DNA of 64,000 nucleotides. It comes from JAXGXQ01 sp040772685 (GTDB taxonomy: Bacteria; Bacillota; Clostridia; Saccharofermentanales; UBA5734). Below the pieces are notes generated by a model. The model searched no databases, was not told the origin of the DNA, and saw nothing but the letters and a program-made list of their open reading frames with translations. Of this stretch, positions 35,033-42,961 are shown piece by piece (the stretch's first letter is position 1; every line of letters starts with the position of its first letter). Both the position numbers and the translations under genes were made by a program. The stretch lies in NCBI GenBank assembly GCA_040772685.1, contig JAXGXQ010000003.1, positions 124,001 through 188,000 of the forward strand, read 5' to 3'.

Positions 35033-36028
35033 ATGAAAAAATTCTTAAACAAGCCGGAAGATTTCGTCAAAGAAATGTTGGAAGGTGTCTGCCTTGCCAG
35101 TCATGGCAAACTCAAATTAATTCCCGAATACAATATCATCTATCGCGCTGATATGCCGAATGAAAACAAGGTTTCAATAATTCAGGGTTCCGGCAGCGGC
35201 CATGAGCCGGCGCATGTTATGATTGTAGGCAAAGGCATGCTTGATGCCGCTTGCCCGGGTAACGTATTCGCTGCACCGCCGATGGATTATGTGCTTGAAT
35301 GCACCCGTCTGATGAACTCCCCTAAAGGTGTGCTGCACCTGGTCAACAACTACCAGGGAGACCGCATGGCCTGGGACATGGCTCGGGAAATGGCGGAAAT
35401 GGAGGGCATCAAAGTTGGCGTGGTTGTTATTGATGACGACGTTTCTGTTCAGAACAGCCTTTATACTGTCGGCCGCCGCGGTGTTGCCGGTAACTTTTTT
35501 GTAATTAAAGCCGTTGGCGCGGCAGCAGAAGAAGGCGCGAGCCTGGAAGAACTCGTCGCTTTGGGTGAAAAAGTTAACAGCCAGGTGCGCAGCATGGGTG
35601 TCGCTTTGTCTTCCTGTACGCCGCCTGCCAAAGGCAAGCCGATTTTTGAAATCGCTGACGATGAAATGGAATTTGGCATTGGCATTCATGGGGAACCGGG
35701 CCGCAGACGTGATAAAATCCGCACGGCCAGTGAAATTATGGACGAAGTGTTTGAAGCTGTAGCCAGTGACCTGCCGTTTGAATCAGGTGACCGCGTTGCC
35801 GTCATGATCAACGGTCTTGGCGGCACACCCATCAGTGAGCTTTATCTGCTTTATGGCCTCGCCGCGCAAAAATGTGAAGAGAGAGGCTTGGAAATTGTCC
35901 GTGACTATGTCGGCAACTACTGCACTTCGCTGGAGATGGCCGGTTTCTCACTAACTTTACTTAAGCTGGACGCAGAACTTGAACGACTGCTGGCGGCTGA
36001 CGCGGAAGCTGCTGTTCACATCTTCTGA
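35033..36028 (+). CDS. dhaK: Dihydroxyacetone kinase subunit DhaK
   Basis: 331-residue substrate-binding subunit. The ketose is held covalently on a histidine, seen here in FGIGIHGEPGRRRD, and GSGSGHEPAHVMIVGKGMLDAACPG (split motif, about residues 46-70) forms the phosphate/substrate loop. The N-terminus FLNKPEDFVKEMLEG and the VINNYxGD-like VNNYQGDRMAWDMA are standard. Product would be DHA phosphate or a related ketose phosphate. It works with DhaL and lies just before the tagaturonate epimerase-like gene, so the substrate may be a sugar-acid breakdown product rather than DHA itself. Ribosome site GAGGAGAG. Confidence 0.92.
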   Translation: MKKFLNKPEDFVKEMLEGVCLASHGKLKLIPEYNIIYRADMPNENKVSIIQGSGSGHEPAHVMIVGKGMLDAACPGNVFAAPPMDYVLECTRLMNSPKGVLHLVNNYQGDRMAWDMAREMAEMEGIKVGVVVIDDDVSVQNSLYTVGRRGVAGNFFVIKAVGAAAEEGASLEELVALGEKVNSQVRSMGVALSSCTPPAKGKPIFEIADDEMEFGIGIHGEPGRRRDKIRTASEIMDEVFEAVASDLPFESGDRVAVMINGLGGTPISELYLLYGLAAQKCEERGLEIVRDYVGNYCTSLEMAGFSLTLLKLDAELERLLAADAEAAVHIF

Positions 36029-36085
36029 TTAATTCCTTATTCTTAATATGTGAGTCAAAAATGAAATATGAAGGAGCAGCCAATC

Positions 36086-37540
36086 ATGAATGAAAAGATC
36101 AATTTAATGACCACAAACGACGGACTTGAGGGTTTTGAGGTTTATACCCGGTCCAGAATTGCCCAAGACAACAGCGAATGGATGATGGTTCGCAAAGGCA
36201 GCGAGCGTTTCCTGGCAGCCCGCGGCGATGGCCGTGACGGTTTGCAGGGAGAAGATGCCGGCGCCTTTAAGATTTGTCCGCTGACCATCGAAAACAGTTT
36301 GGCTCTGCGCCAGAAACTGCCGCACTTGAACCCTTCTCCAATCAGCACTGATGTTATCTCGATCGGCATGGGTGATCGTTTGGGCCGGGCTACAGTCGGC
36401 CACCTCGCTGCCATCGATGGCACCGGCGCAATGCCTGTACTGGCTCAGCAATCTGTACGTGAATTGAACCTGACCAATCGCAACTTTCCCAGTGTGTTGG
36501 CCGATGCGGTATGGGGTGTTTTCCAGTACGGCTATACAGGAGCTTTTGGCGCAGACGGTGATCATTTGAAAACCCGTGACGCGCTCGAAGACGCTATCGC
36601 AGCTGGTTATAAGATGATCACACTTGACTGCTCCGAGCAGATTCGCAATGAAATTTATAGTTTAAGCGCCGCAGACCGTTTTGAGCGCTACAACAAGCTG
36701 CCGGAAGCAGACAAGAGTTATTACCGCAAGCGTTACCTTGAGCAAGCACAGTCTTTCGGCGCTGTCGATGAAGAAACATTGCTGGAAAGCGTACTTGTTT
36801 ATGCAGATGCTATCCGTTTTGCGCGCGACATCTATGAAGAATATCTGGCGGACCGTCCTGATATCAGCTTTGAGGTTTCGATCGACGAAACGGATTGCGC
36901 CACCACATTATTCGCGCATGCGTTTGTTGCGACTGAACTGATTGAACGCTATAAAGTAAAAGTTATCAGCATGGCACCGCGCTTTGTTGGCGAATTTCAA
37001 AAAGGCATCGATTACATTGGTGATCTTGAAGAATTTGACGAACAGCTTTTAGGACACCAGGCAATCGCGCAGCAGTGGGGTTATAAGATCAGCTTCCACT
37101 CCGGCAGCGATAAGTTTGCGGTTTTCCCCAGCGCCGCCCGGATCACCGGTCAGCGTTACCACCTCAAGACAGCCGGTACCAGCTGGCTGGAGTTCGTACG
37201 TCAGCTTTCACATGATCACACCGAGCTGTTTCATGAACTGTATAATTTCAGCCTCGAAAACCTGGAAAACGCCAAAAAGAATTATCACGTTAATGTCACT
37301 GTTGATACCTGCCCGAGCATCGATATTCTTAAGCCTGGTGATTACTGGAAGCTGCTGGAGGACGATAATGCCCGCCAGCTGCTGCATATCAACTACGGCG
37401 GTATCCTGAACTTCGAGGAGAACGACGAGCTGGTACTTAAGAAGCGCTTGTACAATATCCTTGACAACGAAGAGGAAGCCTACCACCAGATTATCCGCAC
37501 GCATTTCCAGCGTCACCTGAAATCACTTGGTTTGATTTGA
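36086..37540 (+). CDS. uxaE: Tagaturonate epimerase (UxaE) family protein
   Basis: 484 residues matching the UxaE family, which interconverts D-tagaturonate and D-fructuronate (C-3 epimers) and so joins the galacturonate and glucuronate routes. Visible: DVISIGMGDRLGRAT, YGYTGAFGADGDHLK, FEVSIDETDCATT (likely metal-binding), KISFHSGSDKFAVFPS and FHELYNFSLENL. The metal/His-rich TIM-barrel-like pattern is consistent with a metal-dependent epimerase. ATG 36086 is preceded by AAGGAG; an in-frame ATG at 36068 overlaps that site. Third gene after dhaL and dhaK and closed by a terminator. Confidence 0.87.
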   Translation: MNEKINLMTTNDGLEGFEVYTRSRIAQDNSEWMMVRKGSERFLAARGDGRDGLQGEDAGAFKICPLTIENSLALRQKLPHLNPSPISTDVISIGMGDRLGRATVGHLAAIDGTGAMPVLAQQSVRELNLTNRNFPSVLADAVWGVFQYGYTGAFGADGDHLKTRDALEDAIAAGYKMITLDCSEQIRNEIYSLSAADRFERYNKLPEADKSYYRKRYLEQAQSFGAVDEETLLESVLVYADAIRFARDIYEEYLADRPDISFEVSIDETDCATTLFAHAFVATELIERYKVKVISMAPRFVGEFQKGIDYIGDLEEFDEQLLGHQAIAQQWGYKISFHSGSDKFAVFPSAARITGQRYHLKTAGTSWLEFVRQLSHDHTELFHELYNFSLENLENAKKNYHVNVTVDTCPSIDILKPGDYWKLLEDDNARQLLHINYGGILNFEENDELVLKKRLYNILDNEEEAYHQIIRTHFQRHLKSLGLI

Positions 37541-37580
37541 ATCTGACCAGACACTGATAAACACCAAGCATAACTGATAA

Positions 37581-37617
37581 AACAGAGGCCGGATTCCCCA
37601 GGAACCCGGCCTCTGTT
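37581..37617 (+). terminator. Hairpin terminator after uxaE
   Basis: AACAGAGGCCGG (37581-37592) pairs with CCGGCCTCTGTT (37606-37617), with an inner TTCC/GGAA extension. It lies between convergent genes; the T-run is short, so strength is uncertain. Confidence 0.75.
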
Positions 37618-37660
37618 CATGTTTGAAATTTTCAGTAAGATGGGCGTTGCTGCCGGCAGG

Positions 37661-39271
37661 TTATTCCTCCGGCAGATACTTGATCAGTGTGCTGCGGACA
37701 GCGCCCTCACCGGCTACCAGCTCCGTGAAATAGCCGATGATTTTCGGAGCCAGACCGTTGGCAACCAGGTCTATGCCGAAAATTGCTTTATTGGCGAGAA
37801 TAGGATTGAGTGTAGGTCCGAATGGGCCTGCATTGCCGAGGTTGATCCAGGCCAGCTTATGTTGCAGTTCCTCCAGCATTGGATCCGGGCTCATGTTCAT
37901 CTGCTCGCACCAGTCGTCGCAGCCCAACAGATAACGCAGCCAGCCAGCAATAAACAGCGGGATATAAACCAGTTCCTGCAGGGCAGCCGGACCGCCTTCA
38001 GCCAGGTAGGCTTTCATGGTTTCGCCAAACCGGATCGGAATTTTCTGGGAGGTGTCGGTAGCGATCCGCTCAGGTGTATCAGGCAGGAAGGGATTGGGGA
38101 AACGCTCTTCGAGCACGGTGTTGATGAATTCTTCTGGTTTGATAATTCCTGGATCAACAACAACCGGCATGCCTTCAACATAACCGACTTTTTCTACAAA
38201 AGCCTTGAGCTGCGGGTCTTTCATGCAGTCAGCTATGGTTGGTTTCCGCAGCAGACAGCCATAAATAGCCAGCACTGTGTGCAGTGGATTGAGGCAGGTT
38301 GTAACCTTCATGGTCTCAACTTTATCCACTGTTTCACGGTCTGTGAAAATAACGCCTGCGTGCTCAAGCGGCGGCCGCCCGTTGGGGAACCAGTCTTCGA
38401 TAACCAGATATTGTGTGGGTTCAGCATTAACAAAAGAAGCTGTGTATGTGTTTTTTGCGGTGATGATAATGTCAGTGCTCTCATAACCATCTGCTATGAG
38501 GCTTTTCTGAACGACATCAGATGGACGGGGTGTGATTTTGTCGATCATGCTCCAGGTGAAAGAAATTTTTTCACGGTTGTTCAAATAAGCAATGAAGCCG
38601 CTTTCAACCAGATTCTTATGTGCCCAGGCATTGGCAAAAGTCATAACAGCTTCGTAGAGGCGGGTGCCGTTATGAGCACAGTTGTCCATACTCACCAGCG
38701 CCAAAGGTTGTTCGCCAGCCATGTAGCGTTCGTTCAGCAGTTTAGTCAACAGGCTGATTATGCTGCCTGGTTTTTCGGGAATGCAATCGAGGTCGGCTGC
38801 GATCCAATTAAAATAATTGCCGTCTGATCCTTTTACCGCATAGCCTTTTTCAGTGATTGTAAAGCTAATCATTTGCAGTGAAGGCTGTACGAAATATTTT
38901 GCCAGTTCTTCATACTGGGTGCGGGGCTTGAGTGAATGGACAACACTGGCGACAACTTCTTTATCAATGCTGCCATTGGCATTGAGTGAAACCATCAGGC
39001 TCAGGTTATCGAATGGAGTATATGCTTTATCAATTATCTCCTCATCAAAAGCCTCAGCTACGATTATCCCGGTTTGTGCCAACCCAGCGTTCAGCAGCTG
39101 CTGTTGCAGAACAGCCGGAAAGACACGAAAAATGTTACCTGCGCCAAAATGGATCCAGCCGGGTTCAGCCAGGGTGCGACTGCGTACAGTTTCAATATTG
39201 TACTGCGGCAGTTTGTAGCCCTTATCTGTCCATTGCTGCTGATCCTGCAGTTCCTGAAGATTAAGTTTCAT
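37661..39271 (-). CDS. Mannitol dehydrogenase family; likely fructuronate reductase
   Basis: 536 residues. Polyol-specific long-chain dehydrogenase with WIHFGAGNIFRVFPAV (cofactor fold), AEAFDEEIIDKAY, DKITPRPSD, and the catalytic lysine pattern KVTTCLNPLHTVLAIYG (K-x5-N-x2-H). UxuB-type enzymes of this family reduce D-fructuronate to D-mannonate. Given the UxaE- and UxaB-like genes nearby that is the best guess; mannitol or arabinitol dehydrogenase is the alternative. Start at ATG 39271 behind AAGGGGG, rather than the TTG two codons before. Convergent with uxaE. Confidence 0.82.
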   Translation of the reverse strand: MKLNLQELQDQQQWTDKGYKLPQYNIETVRSRTLAEPGWIHFGAGNIFRVFPAVLQQQLLNAGLAQTGIIVAEAFDEEIIDKAYTPFDNLSLMVSLNANGSIDKEVVASVVHSLKPRTQYEELAKYFVQPSLQMISFTITEKGYAVKGSDGNYFNWIAADLDCIPEKPGSIISLLTKLLNERYMAGEQPLALVSMDNCAHNGTRLYEAVMTFANAWAHKNLVESGFIAYLNNREKISFTWSMIDKITPRPSDVVQKSLIADGYESTDIIITAKNTYTASFVNAEPTQYLVIEDWFPNGRPPLEHAGVIFTDRETVDKVETMKVTTCLNPLHTVLAIYGCLLRKPTIADCMKDPQLKAFVEKVGYVEGMPVVVDPGIIKPEEFINTVLEERFPNPFLPDTPERIATDTSQKIPIRFGETMKAYLAEGGPAALQELVYIPLFIAGWLRYLLGCDDWCEQMNMSPDPMLEELQHKLAWINLGNAGPFGPTLNPILANKAIFGIDLVANGLAPKIIGYFTELVAGEGAVRSTLIKYLPEE

Positions 39272-39525
39272 GGTCAAGATCCCCCTTATGAAGAGATATT
39301 TGTTTGGCAGAGAATATAATTACATTATGAATCACATTTGTAAGTTGAGCAATCCATACCCAAAATATCACAAAAATTGTGTTCGTTCATTGTTTACTGA
39401 CTAATCTTTCACTTTAAGGTCACAATACGCCCGCACTGCCTCTGCTGAAAATCGCTATACTTAATTTAGCACCTGATAACAATAATAAGCCGTTGCTATA
39501 CCAACTGGTTAAAGAGGAGGTCTAT

Positions 39526-42015
39526 ATGTCGCCAGCAAACAAATTCAGGATCCCCCCGGAAAAATTAAAAAGGGTTTGTGATTGCGAACAAGAGCTAAGT
39601 TTCTGCTTAACCTCCAGAGACGTGCCGGAGCTTGACGGAGTTATAGGTCAGGATCGGGCAGTGCGTTCGATGAAATTCGGGCTCGAAATGGACGCCCCGG
39701 GTTACAATATTTTTGTCGTCGGCCCAGTAGGCACAGGCAAGAATACTTATGTTCAGTCTATAGTCACTCATACTGGAGCTCAAGGCAAAATTCCGGATGA
39801 CTGGTGCTACTTTCATAATTTTGTTGACAAGGATAATCCTTTGGCAGTTGCTTTACCTCCCGGGCAAGGCCGGGTTTTCCAGCAGGATATGGACGAGCTG
39901 GTTAGTGACCTGCGCTCTGTAATTCCCAAGGCATTCGAGAGCAGCGACTATGAACAGCAAAAAGACCAGATTATTACCAATGCCCAAAGCAGGCTGCAGG
40001 AGCCTTTTCAGGCTTTAGAAATAGAAGCGCGCGAAAGCGGGTTTGTGCTCAAGCAGGTTCCGGGCCGTTTCCTGCTCGTACCGGCTAAGGCAGACAAAGC
40101 CTTAACTCCGGAAGAATTTGAAAAGCTCTCTATCGAAGAGCGCCGCAGTTTTGAGGAACGTGGTCAAAAGCTGGAGAAAAAGTTGGAAGAAGCACTGCAC
40201 GCCGGGCGGAATCTGGAAAAAGAAGCCAAAGAAAAAGTAATTAATCTGGAAAAGAAAATCACCATGTATGCCGCTTTGCCTCAGGTTAACCGGCTGAAGG
40301 ATAAATATGCCCAGTACCCCAAAATTGTTGAGTATCTTGATAATGTGCTCAACGATGTGGAAGAGAACCACGAGATTTTCAAAGAACTGGATGCCCAGCC
40401 ACAGGCACAGCTGCCTTTCATGATGCCGCAACAGGATAATGAAGAGGCTTTCACCCGCTACAAGGTGAATCTGTTCGTTAATAATGAACGAACCAAAGGC
40501 GCGCCGGTGGTTATTGAGCCATTCCTTTACTATTACAATCTTTTCGGCAAGGTTGAGTACCGTAATCAAATGATGGCGCTGACCACAAATTTTACCATGG
40601 CAAAAGCCGGTGCCATTCACAGGGCTAATGGCGGCTACCTTATTCTGCAAGCCAAAGATGTTCTCACAGAGCCGTTTGTTTGGGATACGCTGAAGCGCGC
40701 TTTGAAATACCGCCAGGCTGTGGTTGAAAATATCGGCGAGCAATACCGTTATGTGCCTACCGCGACAATGCGGATGGAGCCGATTCCGCTTGATGTCAAA
40801 GTGATTCTGATTGGCAGCCCTATACTATATATGTACATGAGCATGGACGAGGATTTTCAAAAGCTGTTCAAAGTAAAGGTCGATTTTGATATCGAGATGA
40901 AGCGCACCGATGATAATCTGTGTAAATATGCTTCATTTGTCAGCTCAATGTGCAGGAACGAAAACCTCAAAGATTTTGACCGTCAGGCAATGGCCCGGAT
41001 CGTTGAATATGGCTCGAGGCTTGCAGGCGACCAAAACAAGCTTTCAACCCGTTTCAATGATGTTGGCGAGCTGGTTTATGAAGCCGAACAACTGGCAAGG
41101 AATGACAATTCAGAGTATGTTGAGGCCAGGCACGTCGACAAAGCTATACGGGAAAAGAAATTCCGTTCCAACCGCATTGAGGATAAAATTCAGGAAATGA
41201 TCCGCAATGGCAAGGTGCTGATCGATACTTCCGGAGCAGTAATTGGTCAGGTTAACGGGCTCTCCGTTATCGGCATAGGCGACTACATGTTTGGCCAGCC
41301 GTCACGCATAACCGCAGTAACCTACATGGGCCGCGGCGGGATCATCAACGTTGAACGCGAAACGGACATGAGCGGGAATATCCATTCCAAAGGCGTTATG
41401 ACTATGGCCGGGTACCTCGGCGGCAAGTTTGCCCAGGAAGTACCATTGGGTCTGACCGCGCAAATAACGTTTGAGCAAAACTACAGCGGTGTTGATGGCG
41501 ACAGCGCTTCCTGCGCCGAGCTGTATGCCATTCTTTCCAGCCTGGCCGAGGTGCCGATTAAACAAAACCTGGCAGTAACGGGCTCAGTTAATCAACTGGG
41601 TTATGTCCAGCCGATCGGCGGCGCCACTGAAAAGGTCGAAGGATTCTTCGATGTCTGCGCTGCAGCCGGATTAACCGGTGATCAAGGAGTAATTATCCCC
41701 ATTCAGAACATTGAGAACCTGATGCTGAAGGATGAGATCCTGGAGGCTGTTAGTGCCGGCAAATTCCATCTCTATGCCGTAAGCCGGATCGAAGAAGGAA
41801 TCGAACTGTTGACAGGGATTGAGGCCGGCGAAAAAGACTCTGAAGGAAATTACTCCGAAGGCAGCATTTTCCGCAAGGTCAGCGACAAGGTGCTCGCATA
41901 CCATAAGCGGGCCGCTGCATTCGCGCGCGAGCTTGAAGGCCGCACAACAGTAGTTAAAGTGCCGTCAGAGCCAGAGCCGATCCGCGATCCCGATCCCAAA
42001 ATTCCGCTGCATTAA
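39526..42015 (+). CDS. Lon-family ATP-dependent protease (AAA_32/LonC-like)
   Basis: 829 residues. N-terminal AAA+ region with Walker A GPVGTGKNTYV near residue 66, an intervening coiled-coil insertion (about 200-260, Glu/Lys-rich, EERRSFEERGQKLEKKLEE), and a C-terminal Lon protease domain with Ser660 (in GDSASCAE) and Lys703 (in GGATEKVEG) as the catalytic dyad. It differs from classical Lon by lacking the LAN substrate domain. No membrane segment. The role is inferred to be stress proteolysis or regulation. ATG 39526 with AGAGGAGG chosen over an upstream TTG. It converges on the TIM-barrel gene with only 8 bases between them. Confidence 0.92.
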   Translation: MSPANKFRIPPEKLKRVCDCEQELSFCLTSRDVPELDGVIGQDRAVRSMKFGLEMDAPGYNIFVVGPVGTGKNTYVQSIVTHTGAQGKIPDDWCYFHNFVDKDNPLAVALPPGQGRVFQQDMDELVSDLRSVIPKAFESSDYEQQKDQIITNAQSRLQEPFQALEIEARESGFVLKQVPGRFLLVPAKADKALTPEEFEKLSIEERRSFEERGQKLEKKLEEALHAGRNLEKEAKEKVINLEKKITMYAALPQVNRLKDKYAQYPKIVEYLDNVLNDVEENHEIFKELDAQPQAQLPFMMPQQDNEEAFTRYKVNLFVNNERTKGAPVVIEPFLYYYNLFGKVEYRNQMMALTTNFTMAKAGAIHRANGGYLILQAKDVLTEPFVWDTLKRALKYRQAVVENIGEQYRYVPTATMRMEPIPLDVKVILIGSPILYMYMSMDEDFQKLFKVKVDFDIEMKRTDDNLCKYASFVSSMCRNENLKDFDRQAMARIVEYGSRLAGDQNKLSTRFNDVGELVYEAEQLARNDNSEYVEARHVDKAIREKKFRSNRIEDKIQEMIRNGKVLIDTSGAVIGQVNGLSVIGIGDYMFGQPSRITAVTYMGRGGIINVERETDMSGNIHSKGVMTMAGYLGGKFAQEVPLGLTAQITFEQNYSGVDGDSASCAELYAILSSLAEVPIKQNLAVTGSVNQLGYVQPIGGATEKVEGFFDVCAAAGLTGDQGVIIPIQNIENLMLKDEILEAVSAGKFHLYAVSRIEEGIELLTGIEAGEKDSEGNYSEGSIFRKVSDKVLAYHKRAAAFARELEGRTTVVKVPSEPEPIRDPDPKIPLH

Positions 42016-42023
42016 AAGCTTGA

Positions 42024-42836
42024 TCAGCCAAATGTTTCTTTGAAAAATTTGATCGAAGCTTCCGCTGCGGTTTTGCTGTCCGGCAAGGGCAGGCATTCAA
42101 TGCTGAGTACGCCGTCATAACCGTAATCACGGATCGCTTCTGCCAGCAGGTTAAAGCGGAAACAGCCAGCGCCGGGATATCGGCGGGTATTATCAGCGAA
42201 ATGGATGTACCCCAACCGGTCGCCTGTATCTTTAAGGCAATTTTCAATTGAGGCCTCTTCAATGTTGATATGAAAGGAATCAACCAGAATCAGCACGTTT
42301 TCAGGCAGTTGATATTCCTCGATAAACTCGAGAACATCACGGGAACTGTTAAGCAGATTATTCTCCAACCGATTAGTTGCCTCCAGTAATACGGTAACGT
42401 CTTTGGACGCCGCATAATCAGCGATTATCTGAAGATTTGCCGCCAGGCGGTCAAAGTAAGGTTTGCGTTCTTTGTTTTTAGGAATATTTCCCTTAATACT
42501 GCCGATGGTGATTGGACTGCTGAGCAAGGCGGCTTTGTCTACAAAACGATGCAGCCGGGCCATTATCTTAGTGATAATTTCTTCCGAATCGGCTATCAGG
42601 GACAAACCTTCACCGCCATACATACCACCGGTGCCAATTGTAGAAATCTCCATACCCAGATCGCGACAGGCAGAAACCAAACGTTCTGCATCCAGCATGT
42701 CCGGATCCGGCACATGAATTTCAACTGTATTGAAGCCCAGCCCGGCTGCGTAGGTCATGCTTTCCACAAAATCCCCGCCAAGCACCAATGGTGCAGCAGG
42801 TGAAATTTCTTTGCCAATTGCGATCCCGTATTTCAT
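42024..42836 (-). CDS. TIM-barrel sugar isomerase/epimerase, second paralogue
   Basis: 270 residues of the xylose-isomerase-like TIM-barrel family. Metal ligands expected at Glu in VLLEATNRLE, Asp in LILVDSFHINI, His in GYIHFADNTRRYPG and Glu in LSIECLPLP. It shares the H-x-ADN-x-RRYPG-x-G block and overall length with the gene at 11782-12600, so they are paralogues. Ribosome site GGGAGGGG. No operon partner; on the strand of the UxuB-like gene but separated from it by the Lon-like gene. Possible roles: hydroxypyruvate isomerase-like, or C3-epimerase of a ketose. Substrate unknown. Confidence 0.86.
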   Translation of the reverse strand: MKYGIAIGKEISPAAPLVLGGDFVESMTYAAGLGFNTVEIHVPDPDMLDAERLVSACRDLGMEISTIGTGGMYGGEGLSLIADSEEIITKIMARLHRFVDKAALLSSPITIGSIKGNIPKNKERKPYFDRLAANLQIIADYAASKDVTVLLEATNRLENNLLNSSRDVLEFIEEYQLPENVLILVDSFHINIEEASIENCLKDTGDRLGYIHFADNTRRYPGAGCFRFNLLAEAIRDYGYDGVLSIECLPLPDSKTAAEASIKFFKETFG

Positions 42837-42946
42837 TTAAGTCCCCTCCCGGTTCAGTTAATTTCTGCTGTTATTGTAATAATAATACTGTTGGTTTGTC
42901 ATTTCCACTAAATCAGCTTCCTGTCTCCTTCCGCTGACTTGCGGCA

Positions 42947-42955
42947 TGTTATAAT
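42947..42955 (+). promoter_or_regulatory. Extended -10 promoter abutting the FHA-FtsW start
   Basis: TGTTATAAT (TGN plus TATAAT) ends seven bases before the ATG at 42962, so transcription would begin at or next to the start codon. No purine-rich ribosome site lies between. The mRNA may be leaderless. Confidence 0.6.
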
Positions 42956-42961
42956 ACTGCC

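Noticed and set aside
37619..38827. 402-codon plus-strand open frame opposite the mannitol dehydrogenase-like gene
   Set aside because: No start signal or known domain; antisense to a gene with the catalytic K-x5-N-x2-H motif.
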